DNA of 64,000 nucleotides from Nocardia salmonicida NBRC 13393 (GTDB lineage Bacteria > Actinomycetota > Actinomycetes > Mycobacteriales > Mycobacteriaceae). Positions 9,297-17,995 of the stretch are shown here, piece by piece. A program made the position numbers and the translations under genes. The notes beneath the pieces were generated by a model. It was not told where the DNA came from. It made no database searches and saw nothing but the letters and a program-made list of their open reading frames with translations. The stretch spans positions 62,001 through 126,000 of the forward strand of contig NZ_BDBR01000031.1 of NCBI RefSeq assembly GCF_001613085.1, written 5' to 3'. The first letter of the stretch is position 1. Every line of letters starts with the position of its first letter.

Positions 9297-9346
9297 TATA
9301 CGTAGGCGTATATCAGCGGTATTCTCGAGTTATACGCAGCCGTACA
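9297..9346. promoter_or_regulatory. Two TetR-type operator copies
   Basis: Two inverted repeats of identical architecture lie in front of the DUF2867 gene: TATACG-N4-CGTATA at 9297-9312 (perfect) and TATACG-N4-CGTACA at 9331-9346 (one mismatch), 34 bases apart start to start. The 16-bp palindrome with 4-base centre fits TetR-family operators. The second copy abuts the ribosome binding site GGAGG at 9350, so binding would block expression. No TetR gene is present in the window. Confidence 0.6.
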
Positions 9347-9361
9347 CATGGAGGTTCCGTT

Positions 9362-9940
9362 ATGCGACTACCCGAATCGGCCCACACCGGCCAACCCTGG
9401 CGCATCCACGAGATCGCCCCCGACTTCGACGTCGAGGACATCTGGCAGTTCCGCACTCCAGGCGGCGGTCCCGACGACTTCCCTGCCCTACTGGCCGCCC
9501 TCCAGGCCGAACGCGCCGCCGAGTCCACCGGCGCCGGCGGCCTGCTGTTCGAGATCCGCTGGAAGCTGGGGGAACTGTTCGGCTGGGACCGCGAAGACTC
9601 GGGCACCGGCATCCGAGTCGCCTCCCTCCGCGACCGCCTCCCCGCCGACCTCCGCGACACCGGCGTCCCCGCCGACGACAGCCCCCTCACCGCCCTCTAC
9701 GTCCTCGACACCGAATACGCCGCCGAAATCGCCAACGGCACGATGCACGGCATCATGCACCTCGGCTGGGTCCCCGACCCCACCGGCTACCACCTGCAAA
9801 TGGCCGTCCTGGTGAAGCCCAGCGGCCGGTTCGGCCGCCTCTACTTGGCCCTGATCAAGCCCTTCCGCTACGGCATCGTCTACCCCGCGATGACCCGCAG
9901 CTGGGAACGAACCTGGAACGACCTCGCCGTCACGCGGTGA
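9362..9940 (+). CDS. DUF2867 domain protein
   Basis: A 192-residue protein with DUF2867 hallmarks: a central LFEIRWKLGELFGWDRED segment and a C-terminal VLVKPSGRFGRLYLALIKPFRYGIVYPAMTRSWERTW block. The ATG at 9362 is preceded by TGGAGG at good spacing. The family has no settled function; members often sit beside TetR regulators or at the end of SDR-like proteins. Two TetR-type palindromes directly upstream point to repression by a regulator encoded elsewhere. It ends 9 bases before the convergent metF stop. Confidence 0.85.
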   Translation: MRLPESAHTGQPWRIHEIAPDFDVEDIWQFRTPGGGPDDFPALLAALQAERAAESTGAGGLLFEIRWKLGELFGWDREDSGTGIRVASLRDRLPADLRDTGVPADDSPLTALYVLDTEYAAEIANGTMHGIMHLGWVPDPTGYHLQMAVLVKPSGRFGRLYLALIKPFRYGIVYPAMTRSWERTWNDLAVTR

Positions 9941-9949
9941 GCGCTGCTC

Positions 9950-10951
9950 CTACGCGCTGAGCGGGGCGGCGGTTACGCCGTAGCCGAGGTTGGTGAGGAC
10001 TTCGCTGGTGGCTTTGGCGAAGTTCAGGGTGATGAAATGGAGGCAGGGGGCGCCTTCGTCGGTGAGGCGTTGGGCCATTTCGGTGGCTATTTGGATGCCT
10101 TCGGCGCGGACCGCGGCGCGGTCTTCCTCCGGGCCGGTGCCTGCCGCGCGGGTGAGGCGGGCTACGACGTCGGCGGGGACGGGGCGGCCGCTGAGTTCTT
10201 CGGCGCGGGCGACGGTGCGCAGGGAGGTGATGGGCATCAGCTCGGGGATGATCGGCTTGGCGCCCTCGATGGGGTCCAACGCGATCACGCGGTCGCGCAG
10301 GCGCAGGTAGTGCTCGACGTCGAAGAACATCTGGGTGATCGAATACTCCGCTCCCGCACGGAGTTTCGCGGCCAGGTGGCGTGTGTCGTGGTCGAGGTCG
10401 GGCGAGCGGTGGTGACCCTGGGGGAACGAGGCGACGCCGACGTGGAAATCGCCGAGGTCGCGCACGATGCGAACCAGTTCCTCGGCGTATTCGACACCGC
10501 CGGGGTGCTTGGCCCATTCACCCAGTGGGTCGCCGGGCGGGTCGCCGCGCAGGACCAGGACGTTGCAGATGCCCGAGTCGGCGTAGGAGCCGATCAGGGA
10601 GCGCAGTTCGGCGATGCTGTGGCCGACCGCGGTGAGGTGGGCGACCGGGAGCAGCGTGGTTTCCTGCGCGAGGGCACCGGTGATGCGCACGGTGCGGTCG
10701 CGCGTGGAGCCGCCCGCGCCGTAGGTCATCGACACGAAGGCGGGATGCATGCGTTCGAACTCGCGGACCGCACGCCAGAGCCGAGCCTCGCCCGCCGCGT
10801 CACGCGGGGGGTTGAACTCCACGGAGAAGGGCACATTACTGCCCGAGTGAGTGCGCAGACTCTGCACCACCGAGGGGGTGTTCGAGACGATCGACGGCCG
10901 CTGGGCGGGTCGATCTGGGGTCGAACTTCCCCGTCCATTGTCGAAATCCAC
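9950..10951 (-). CDS. metF: Methylenetetrahydrofolate reductase
   Basis: A 333-residue MTHFR-family protein that would reduce 5,10-methylene-THF to 5-methyl-THF for methionine synthesis, using FAD. Family blocks are PFSVEFNPPRD, FVSMTYGAGGSTRDRT, HLTAVGHS, LVLRGDPPGD, GVASFPQGH and ITQMFFDVEHYLRLRDR. The GTG at 10951 is taken as start; roughly 25 residues precede conserved sequence, so a slightly later start is possible. In M. tuberculosis a metF-like gene (Rv2172c) is likewise divergent from idsA2, the same arrangement as here. Confidence 0.9.
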   Translation of the reverse strand: MDFDNGRGSSTPDRPAQRPSIVSNTPSVVQSLRTHSGSNVPFSVEFNPPRDAAGEARLWRAVREFERMHPAFVSMTYGAGGSTRDRTVRITGALAQETTLLPVAHLTAVGHSIAELRSLIGSYADSGICNVLVLRGDPPGDPLGEWAKHPGGVEYAEELVRIVRDLGDFHVGVASFPQGHHRSPDLDHDTRHLAAKLRAGAEYSITQMFFDVEHYLRLRDRVIALDPIEGAKPIIPELMPITSLRTVARAEELSGRPVPADVVARLTRAAGTGPEEDRAAVRAEGIQIATEMAQRLTDEGAPCLHFITLNFAKATSEVLTNLGYGVTAAPLSA

Positions 10952-11165
10952 CGGCTCAGTCTAGTGGGAAGCGATGACGCTCCGGCACCGACTGGGAATC
11001 CGGCCACCGAACACCGGGCATTGTGTCAAGTCCGATGGACGAGCCGCCGCGACAGAACCCACCGAAACGCCGGGTGTGGGCTGCGTCGCAGCGGCGCTGT
11101 GCGCCGGGAGCCCGCCGAGCCCGCCCGCGTATCGTTCGACACAACGCTGGTGACCGCACCACCGA

Positions 11166-12356
11166 GTGCCCAACCGGTCCCGCTGTTCGCCCACTTCGCC
11201 CCTGGAGGCCGCCCTGTCCGCCGGAATCGGTACCCCGCTCTCCCGGTCCGCCGCCGACGCTCTGACCTCGGTCGATCTCGTCGCGCTGACACCGGGAACA
11301 CCGGCCTTCGTCGCCGCTGTCGAACAGGTGCTGACCAGTTTCTTCGCCACCCGGCGTGAGATCGTCGAGCCGCTGGGACCCGTCTTCATCGATGCCGTCG
11401 AGGCGCTGGAACAGTTCGTTGTCCGTGGCGGCAAACGGACGCGGCCGGGGTTCGCGTGGACCGGGTGGCTGGGCGCCGGTGGCGACCCCGCGGGGCCCGA
11501 CGCCGCCGCGGTACTCACCGCCTGTTCGGCGCTGGAATTAGTTCAGGCGTGCGCGCTCGTGCACGACGACATCATCGACTCCTCGCGGACGCGGCGCGGG
11601 TTCCCGACCGTGCACATCGACTTCGAGGATCGGCACGAGGCGGCGGGCTGGCCCGGCGACGGCGCCGCCTACGGCTCGGCCGTCGCGATTCTGATCGGCG
11701 ATCTCGCGCTGGCCTGGGCAGATGATCTGGTCAACGAAGCCGGGTTGAACCCACACGCGCTGGCCCGGTTCGCACCGGTGTGGGCGCGGATGCGGACCGA
11801 GGTGCTGGGTGGGCAGCTCCTCGACATCAACGGCGAGGCCGGTGGCGACGAATCGGTCGAGGCCGCCTTGCGGATCAACCGGTACAAGACCGCCGCGTAC
11901 ACGATCGAACGGCCGTTGCACCTGGGTGCGGCGCTCGCGGGCGCCGACGAAGCGCTGGTGGACGCGCTGCGGACCTACGGGACCGACGTGGGGATCGCGT
12001 TTCAGCTGCGTGACGACTTACTGGGCGTGTTCGGCGACCCAGTGGTGACCGGCAAGCCGTCGGGCGACGACCTGCGGGAAGGCAAGCGGACCGTACTGAT
12101 CGCCGAAGCGCTGCGCCGGGCCGACCCGGCATCCGCGGACCTGATCCGCACGGGCCTCGGCACCGACCTCGACGATGCCGCCGTCGATCAGCTGCGCACG
12201 GTGCTCACCGACCTCGGCGCGGTCGACGAGGTGGAGCGGCGGATCGGCGAGCTCACCGAGACCGGGCTCGCCGCGATCGCGACCAGTTCCGCGACGCTGG
12301 AAGCCAAGCAGTTGCTCCACGCCATGGCGTTGGCCGCTACTCGCCGCGCAGCCTGA
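11166..12356 (+). CDS. crtE: Polyprenyl diphosphate synthase (GGPP synthase type, CrtE/IdsA)
   Basis: A 396-residue trans-isoprenyl diphosphate synthase. It has GGKRTRPGF, the first aspartate-rich motif in LVQACALVHDDIIDSS and the second in FQLRDDLLGVFGDP, with LGGQLLDI and KTAAYTIERPL between. It probably makes geranylgeranyl diphosphate. Positionally it matches M. tuberculosis idsA2 (Rv2173), but crtI follows after 13 bases, so carotenoid precursor supply is likely. The GTG at 11166 lacks a strong ribosome binding site and the true start is uncertain. No intergenic promoter could be fixed in the 214 bases shared with metF. Confidence 0.88.
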   Translation: MPNRSRCSPTSPLEAALSAGIGTPLSRSAADALTSVDLVALTPGTPAFVAAVEQVLTSFFATRREIVEPLGPVFIDAVEALEQFVVRGGKRTRPGFAWTGWLGAGGDPAGPDAAAVLTACSALELVQACALVHDDIIDSSRTRRGFPTVHIDFEDRHEAAGWPGDGAAYGSAVAILIGDLALAWADDLVNEAGLNPHALARFAPVWARMRTEVLGGQLLDINGEAGGDESVEAALRINRYKTAAYTIERPLHLGAALAGADEALVDALRTYGTDVGIAFQLRDDLLGVFGDPVVTGKPSGDDLREGKRTVLIAEALRRADPASADLIRTGLGTDLDDAAVDQLRTVLTDLGAVDEVERRIGELTETGLAAIATSSATLEAKQLLHAMALAATRRAA

Positions 12357-12369
12357 TAGGAAAAGTGTT

Positions 12370-13947
12370 GTGGGACAAGTGAATCATGTCGTCGTAGTCG
12401 GAGCCGGGCTGGCAGGTCTTGCAGCCGCGCTGCATCTGCGGGGCGCGGGCCATCAGGTGACGGTGCTGGAGCGGGCCGATCATCCGGGCGGGCGGGTGGG
12501 TCGATACCGGTTCGACGACTACGAGATCGACAGCGGCGCAACGGTACTCACCCTGCCCTCGGTGATCGACGACGCACTGGCCGCCGTTGGGCACACCAGG
12601 GACAGCGTCGACCTGCGCATCCACCGTCTCACCCCCGCCTATCACGCACGCTTCGCCGACGGTAGCGCCATCCGCGTCTTCGACGATGCCGACCAGATGG
12701 CCGCCGAGGTCGAAAGCGCTTGCGGGCCCGCCGAAGCGCGCAACTACCGGCGACTGCGCGACTGGCTCGGTCGCGTCTACGACGCCGAGTTCGACGAGTT
12801 CATGAACGCCGATTTCGATTCGCCGCTCGATATGGTGCGCACGCCGCGCGCCAGGGCCGCGTTGGTCGCGCTCGCCAAGCTCGGCGGGTTCGGCAAGCTG
12901 GGGCCTCGCGTGCGGTCCTACCTGCGCGACGAGCGGCTGACCAGGCTGTTCACCTTCCAAGCTCTGTACGCGGGCATGTCCCCGGATGACGCGCTGGCGG
13001 TCTACGGCGCGATCCCGAACATGGATACCTGCCTCGGGGTCTACTTCCCCGAAGGGGGGATGCGCGCGATCACGGCCGCGCTCGCCGAGGCCTTCACCGC
13101 CGCGGGTGGTCAGCTCGTTCTGAACGCCGAGGTCGACGGCATCGACTACGGGACGCGCACCGATCGGATCGCGAGCACCGGTGGCCGACGTGCCGAAGCC
13201 GTTCGCACGACAGACGGCGGCACCTATCCTTGCGACGCGGTGGTCCTCACCGCCGACATCGGCTCATTGCCTCGATTCGGCCTGCGTCATCGCCGCGGCC
13301 TGCGCGCTTCGCCGTCAGCGGTGGTCGCCCACGGCACCATTCCCGCCGAGATCGCCGCGACCTGGCCCGTGCAGGCGCACCACACCATCGAGTTCGGCGC
13401 CGCCTGGGCACAGACCTTCGCCGAGATCGCCGCGCGCGAGGGTCGCGGCCGACTCATGAGCGATCCTTCATTGCTGCTCACGCGGCCCGCGCTGACCGAC
13501 GCCGCCCAGTTCGTCGACCGGGCGACCGGCCGCTTCGAACCGCTGTCGGTGCTCGCACCCTGCCCCAACCTGACCGCCGCCCCGCTCGACTGGGACCGCC
13601 TCGGCCCGGCCTATCTGCGCGAACTGCTCGCGGTCCTGGAGCAGCGCGGCTACACCGGGATCACCGAGCATTTCCGCGTCGACCACCTCGACACACCTGC
13701 CACCTGGGCCGCCCAGGGCATGATCGCCGGCACGCCGTTCTCGATCGCGCACCTGTTCCGGCAAACCGGCCCGTTCCGGCCACGCAATCTGCCAAGGGGT
13801 GTGGACAACGTCGTTCTCGCAGGTTGCGGCACCACTCCGGGGGTGGGTGTGCCCACCACGCTGCTGTCGGGCAAGCTGGCTGCGGCACGAATCACCGGCA
13901 GCCGGGCACACGCCGGTACCGACCACCGGGTTAGTGTTCCCACTTGA
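12370..13947 (+). CDS. crtI: Phytoene desaturase (CrtI family)
   Basis: A 525-residue FAD-dependent carotenoid desaturase. The N-terminal dinucleotide fold VVVVGAGLAGLAAALHLRGAG is followed by ERADHPGGRVGRY, and the C-terminal LVGCGTTPGVGVPTTLLSGKLAA-type motif (here LAGCGTTPGVGVP) is the CrtI signature. It introduces double bonds into phytoene. Start GTG at 12370 has AGGAAAA upstream; the much longer frame from 12175 only runs through crtE. Lies 13 bases after crtE. Confidence 0.92.
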   Translation: MGQVNHVVVVGAGLAGLAAALHLRGAGHQVTVLERADHPGGRVGRYRFDDYEIDSGATVLTLPSVIDDALAAVGHTRDSVDLRIHRLTPAYHARFADGSAIRVFDDADQMAAEVESACGPAEARNYRRLRDWLGRVYDAEFDEFMNADFDSPLDMVRTPRARAALVALAKLGGFGKLGPRVRSYLRDERLTRLFTFQALYAGMSPDDALAVYGAIPNMDTCLGVYFPEGGMRAITAALAEAFTAAGGQLVLNAEVDGIDYGTRTDRIASTGGRRAEAVRTTDGGTYPCDAVVLTADIGSLPRFGLRHRRGLRASPSAVVAHGTIPAEIAATWPVQAHHTIEFGAAWAQTFAEIAAREGRGRLMSDPSLLLTRPALTDAAQFVDRATGRFEPLSVLAPCPNLTAAPLDWDRLGPAYLRELLAVLEQRGYTGITEHFRVDHLDTPATWAAQGMIAGTPFSIAHLFRQTGPFRPRNLPRGVDNVVLAGCGTTPGVGVPTTLLSGKLAAARITGSRAHAGTDHRVSVPT

Positions 13948-14018
13948 AGCCGTAAACTGACGGCCGACTTATCAGCTCGCGGTTGCGACCGCCGACCATC
14001 CGGGGGGACCGACCGAAC

Positions 14019-15710
14019 ATGCCGCCCTCCGAGACGACCGTAGGCACAATGGACAACACGCGCACACTCGAGCGCCAGCGCCACCTACCCGCTCGAACCG
14101 ACCCGGGCGTTCGGACATGGCTGCGCACCGCAGGTGAGTTCGCCAGGAGCCCCGAAGGCCACGCGGCCATCATGGGATTCTTCGGCGCGGCCATGATCAC
14201 CTTCGGCGGCTTCGGCGCGGGCGCTGTCCGCAAACGCGACCCGCTGCTCGAGGCGCTGCACCTGTCCTGGCTCCGGTTCGGCCACGGGTACGCGTTGTCG
14301 TCGATCCTGATCTGGATCGGTGTGTTGATGATGATCACGGCGTGGGTTCGACTCGGCCGGATCACCAGCAGCAAAGGCGAATCGACGGTCACCCTCAACG
14401 AGTTGCGGGCGATCGTCGGAATCTGGATCACGCCACTGCTGTTCGCGGCGCCGATGTTCAGCCGCGATGTGTACTCCTACCTTGCCCAGGGCGCGCTGCT
14501 CCGCGACGGTTTCGACCCCTATCAGGTAGGGCCCGTCGCCAATCCGGGTGTGCTGCTGGACAACGTGAGCACGGTCTGGACCACCACCACCGCGCCCTAC
14601 GGGCCGGTGTTCCTACTCATCGGCCGCGCGATCACCTCGATCACCGGCGACAATGTGATCGCCGGGACCATCGCCCTGCGCTTCGCGATGCTGCCCGGCC
14701 TGGCGCTGATGATGTGGGCCGTGCCGTATCTGACCAAGCATCTCGGCGGTAAGCCGACGGTGGCGCTGTGGTTGGCGGTGCTCAATCCCCTGGTGCTGGT
14801 GCACCTGATCGGCGGCGTGCACAACGAGATGCTGATGGTCGGGCTGATGTGTGCGGGCGTCGCGCTCGTGCTCGAACGCCACCATGTGGCGGGCATCGTG
14901 GTGGTCGCCATCGGCGTCGCGATCAAGGCGACTGCCGGGGTGGCGTTGCCGTTCCTGGTGTGGATCTGGATTCTGCACGAGAAGGAACGACGAGCCGCCG
15001 AGCGTCGAGCCGTAGTGGATTCCGATGCCGCGCTCGCCGAAGAGCAGAAACACCCCGACGCTGCCAGACCGTCCCCGGATATGCCGCACCCACTGCTCGT
15101 CTTCGCCAAGATCGCCGGAATCGGCGTGGGCGTATTCGCGCTGGTATTCGGCGCGGCGTCGGTGATCGCGGGGGTCGGCTTCGGCTGGGTCACCGCGTTG
15201 CAGGGTTCGAACAAGATCATCAACTGGCTTTCGTTACCGACGATTCTCGCGCACATGGTCACCTGGGTGACCCCGCTGGATCGCGACGCGGTACTGCAAG
15301 TGACCCGTCCCCTGTGCCAGATCGCCATGGTGGTGTTGCTCGTCGCGACGTGGTGGCGGTTCCGCCACAGCGAACGCGAGGCCGTGATGGGCATCATCAT
15401 CGCCTTCGTCGCGATCGTGCTGCTCTCTCCCGCCGCGCTGCCCTGGTACTACTCGTGGCCGTTGGCGCTGGCCGCCGCGTTCGCCCTGTCGACCACGACG
15501 TTGATGTGGCTGGTGGGGATCTGCACATGGTTGATGCTGGTGTTCCAGCCGGACGGGTCGATCGGGCTCTACAACTTCTGGCACGTAGCGCTGGCGACGT
15601 TCGCCGCCGTGGTCGCGGCGGTGTCGCTGCGGACCGTTGATCCGCTGCGTCTGCGTTCGGCCACGTCGAAGGCTGTGGCCGGCAAACCGGCGCCGCCCGT
15701 CCGGGCATGA
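14019..15710 (+). CDS. mptA: Alpha-(1->6)-mannopyranosyltransferase, MptA type
   Basis: A 563-residue multi-spanning GT-C glycosyltransferase like M. tuberculosis MptA (Rv2174), which extends the alpha-1,6-mannan core of lipomannan/lipoarabinomannan from polyprenyl-phosphate mannose. Around 12-13 hydrophobic helices are visible; the first extracytoplasmic loop holds FSRDVYSYLAQG, the GT-C aspartate motif, and GPVANPG/APYGPVFLL follow. I chose ATG 14019 because of the GGGGGGACC run upstream; TTG 13983 or ATG 14049 are alternatives. It is enclosed by crtI and crtB on the same strand, an unusual insertion of a cell-wall gene within a pigment cluster. Confidence 0.88.
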   Translation: MPPSETTVGTMDNTRTLERQRHLPARTDPGVRTWLRTAGEFARSPEGHAAIMGFFGAAMITFGGFGAGAVRKRDPLLEALHLSWLRFGHGYALSSILIWIGVLMMITAWVRLGRITSSKGESTVTLNELRAIVGIWITPLLFAAPMFSRDVYSYLAQGALLRDGFDPYQVGPVANPGVLLDNVSTVWTTTTAPYGPVFLLIGRAITSITGDNVIAGTIALRFAMLPGLALMMWAVPYLTKHLGGKPTVALWLAVLNPLVLVHLIGGVHNEMLMVGLMCAGVALVLERHHVAGIVVVAIGVAIKATAGVALPFLVWIWILHEKERRAAERRAVVDSDAALAEEQKHPDAARPSPDMPHPLLVFAKIAGIGVGVFALVFGAASVIAGVGFGWVTALQGSNKIINWLSLPTILAHMVTWVTPLDRDAVLQVTRPLCQIAMVVLLVATWWRFRHSEREAVMGIIIAFVAIVLLSPAALPWYYSWPLALAAAFALSTTTLMWLVGICTWLMLVFQPDGSIGLYNFWHVALATFAAVVAAVSLRTVDPLRLRSATSKAVAGKPAPPVRA

Positions 15711-15732
15711 GTGGTGCGCGGGAGCGCCAGGC

Positions 15733-16785
15733 ATGATCGCGCACTCGGTACTTCCCGATGCCCTGCCGCCCAGCGGCGATCTCGACGCCGCCTATGCGAG
15801 TTGTCGGCGGATCGCCGCCGAGCACGGGCGCACGTACTACCTGGCGACCACGCTGCTCTCGCCGGAGCGTCGGCGGGCCGTGCACGCGCTGTACGCGTTC
15901 GCGCGAATGGTCGATGACATCGTCGACCACGCCGACGACCCCGCCCGTGTCCTCGACCCGCGCGACGGCGCACGGCAGGTCGTCGACGTCTCCCCCGGCG
16001 CGCATCTCGACCTCGTCGAGAGACAGCTGCGCACAGCCCTCGAGCACCGTGACGTCGTCACCGCCGACGCGCGCCGACGCCAGATCGTCACCGCGGCCGC
16101 CGACACCATCGCCCGCTACGACATCGCGCACAGTCACATCTGGACGTTCCTCGACGCCATGCGCATGGACGTCCCCGGCACGGCCACCCACCGCACCCGC
16201 TACGCCACGATGAGCGAGCTCCGCGAGTACATGCGCGGATCCGCTGCCGCTATCGGCCTGCAACTGCTGCCGGTCCTCGGCACCGTCGTCCCCGTCACCG
16301 AGGCCGAACCCGCGGCCGCCGCCCTCGGCGAGGCCTTCCAGCTCACCAATTTCCTGCGCGACGTCGCCGAGGACCTCGACCGCGATCGCATCTACCTGCC
16401 CACCGACGAACTGCGGGCCTTCGGCGTGGACGAAGCCCACCTGCGCGCCTGCCACCATCGTGGCCATACCGACGCACCCCTGCGACGCGCGCTGGCTCAC
16501 CTGATCGCCGTCAACCGCGGCATCTATCGGCGAGCCGTGCCCGGCATCGCCCTGCTCGCCCCCCGGGTCCGCCCGGCGATCGCCACCGCGGCCACCCTCT
16601 ACGCCGAGATCCTCGACCGCATCGAAGCAGCCGACTACCAGGTCTTCACGAGCCGCGCCACGGTCCCCCACCGTCGCCGAATCCTGGTCGCCGCCAAAGG
16701 CTTGACCACCCCACTGGCCACCGCTGATCGCCGGACCAGCATCGCAAACCAGTCGTCCATCGACATCGGGCCGAATTCTGTCTAG
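15733..16785 (+). CDS. crtB: Phytoene synthase (CrtB)
   Basis: A 350-residue squalene/phytoene synthase. The two aspartate-rich motifs are present: RMVDDIVDHADD near residue 65 and LTNFLRDVAEDLDRDRIYLP near residue 215; YFLATTLLSPERRRAVHALYAF-type N-terminal sequence is also seen. It condenses two geranylgeranyl diphosphates to phytoene. Start ATG 15733 lies 22 bases after the mptA stop; the frame extends upstream without a convincing start. With crtE and crtI it completes a minimal route to lycopene-type carotenoids. Confidence 0.9.
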   Translation: MIAHSVLPDALPPSGDLDAAYASCRRIAAEHGRTYYLATTLLSPERRRAVHALYAFARMVDDIVDHADDPARVLDPRDGARQVVDVSPGAHLDLVERQLRTALEHRDVVTADARRRQIVTAAADTIARYDIAHSHIWTFLDAMRMDVPGTATHRTRYATMSELREYMRGSAAAIGLQLLPVLGTVVPVTEAEPAAAALGEAFQLTNFLRDVAEDLDRDRIYLPTDELRAFGVDEAHLRACHHRGHTDAPLRRALAHLIAVNRGIYRRAVPGIALLAPRVRPAIATAATLYAEILDRIEAADYQVFTSRATVPHRRRILVAAKGLTTPLATADRRTSIANQSSIDIGPNSV

Positions 16786-16794
16786 TCTGTCCAG
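16777..16794. promoter_or_regulatory. Tandem 9-mer repeat before the toxin-antitoxin pair
   Basis: TCTGTCTAG at 16777-16785 is followed directly by TCTGTCCAG at 16786-16794 (one mismatch), overlapping the crtB stop and 27 bases before the antitoxin start. Toxin-antitoxin operons usually bind their own promoter at repeated sites, so this is a candidate operator. Confidence 0.35.
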
Positions 16795-16821
16795 ATAGGA
16801 GCCGATCAGGGGTGGTGCGCT

Positions 16822-17103
16822 ATGCGGTGGCAGGTACAAGAAGCCAAACAGCGATTTTCTGAAGTGCTGCGCGCGGTCGAGGCCGAGGGCCCCCAGACCA
16901 TCACTCGCCACGGCGACGAGGTCGCTGTTGTCATCGACATCGCGGAATATCGGCGACTGACCAGGCCGGATATCAGCTTCGTCGATCGATTACTGGTGAC
17001 TTTCGGTGGGCTCGACGACGAGACCGCCGACGTCATCGACGAAGTAGAAGCCGAGCGGGCGCGGTCGCTGCCTCGCGAAGTCGACTTCACCGAACTGCCG
17101 TGA
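16822..17103 (+). CDS. Type II antitoxin, Phd/YefM family
   Basis: A 93-residue protein whose first half (MRWQVQEAKQRFSEVLRAVE, then TITRHGDEVAVVIDIAEYRRL) is the Phd/YefM DNA-binding fold. The second half, acidic and likely disordered until bound, would wrap the toxin. Its stop overlaps the toxin GTG by 4 bases. It should neutralise the following PIN-domain toxin and repress their shared promoter. Confidence 0.9.
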   Translation: MRWQVQEAKQRFSEVLRAVEAEGPQTITRHGDEVAVVIDIAEYRRLTRPDISFVDRLLVTFGGLDDETADVIDEVEAERARSLPREVDFTELP

Positions 17104-17510
17104 GTTTCCTCATCGACACCAACGTCGTCTCGGAACTGATGCGGCGGGCACCGCACCCCGCGGTTCTCGACTGGTTCGCGCGTAACCGCACCAACGAGTT
17201 GTGGTTGAGCGTGATCACCGTCGGCGAACTCCGTCGTGGCGTCGCTCTCCTACGCGCGCGGCGGGAGAGCGCCCGCGCGGATCGGATCGAGGCTGCCGTC
17301 GACGAGATCGAGGGCAGCTATACGCAACGCATTCTGGCTGTCGATGTCCCCGTCATCCATCGATGGGCGCTCATCCCCGCCACCGTCGACGTCAGCGACG
17401 GTCTGATCGCGGCAACGGCATTGACACACGGGCACACCGTGGCGACCCGAAATACCAAGCACTTCAAGGGTTCCGGTGCCGCCCTGGTGAACCCGTTCGA
17501 TCCGGTCTGA
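17100..17510 (+). CDS. PIN-domain ribonuclease toxin, VapC type
   Basis: A 136-residue PIN-domain protein. Acidic active-site residues are visible in FLIDTNVVSELMR (first Asp), VGELRRG (Glu), DVSDGLIAATALTHGHTVATRN (Asp) and a final TRNTKHFKG. VapC toxins cleave tRNA or rRNA when freed from antitoxin. GTG start at 17100 in a GTGA overlap. Three bases separate its stop from the convergent stop of the next gene. The pair is probably a recent insertion next to crtB, since no such pair occupies this place in the mycobacterial gene order. Confidence 0.9.
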   Translation: MSFLIDTNVVSELMRRAPHPAVLDWFARNRTNELWLSVITVGELRRGVALLRARRESARADRIEAAVDEIEGSYTQRILAVDVPVIHRWALIPATVDVSDGLIAATALTHGHTVATRNTKHFKGSGAALVNPFDPV

Positions 17511-17513
17511 CGA

Positions 17514-17882
17514 TCAGAAGGGTTCGGCGTGGGCGCGGCGGACTACCTCGCGTGCCAGGTGGCCGTGGAGGGCGTCGACGGGGCGGCCAGGGAGGGAGGG
17601 GTCATCGGTATAGAGCCACTCGAGGATGTCCTCGTTGCTGTACTTGCCGTCACGCATCACGGTGATCACGCCGGGGAGCATGCGGACGATCTCGTCTTCG
17701 GAGTCGAAGAAGCGGGAGGGAATGCCGGGGATGCCGTTGCGGCGGATCGCCAGGATCTGGTGGTCACGCAGCAGTTGGTGCACCGAGGTGACCGGGACAC
17801 CGAGTATGTCGGCCGCCTCGGGGAGCGAGACGATGGTTTCGGTGTCGGGCAGCACGTCGTCGCTGCAGGGGAAGGCACTCAC
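17514..17882 (-). CDS. Rv2175c-like DNA-binding protein
   Basis: A 122-residue protein (from GTG 17882) strongly reminiscent of M. tuberculosis Rv2175c: SLPEAADILGVPVTSVHQLLRDHQILAIRRNG is a winged-helix/MerR-like DNA-binding segment, and the end GRPVDALHGHLAREVVRRAHAEPF is nearly the mycobacterial C-terminus. Rv2175c is a known phosphorylation substrate of PknL, whose gene is divergent here too. An upstream start at 17933 would give 139 residues. The separation from the pknL start is 113 bases, so promoters of both may interlock. Confidence 0.85.
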   Translation of the reverse strand: MSAFPCSDDVLPDTETIVSLPEAADILGVPVTSVHQLLRDHQILAIRRNGIPGIPSRFFDSEDEIVRMLPGVITVMRDGKYSNEDILEWLYTDDPSLPGRPVDALHGHLAREVVRRAHAEPF

Positions 17883-17995
17883 CCACACAACGGTAGTACG
17901 TGTCGGCACACACGCATCGTCTGGCATGCCCACACCACCCGGTTACCATCGTGGTGGCCGCACACGGCGGCCGGTTGAATGCCGGAGGACATCAC

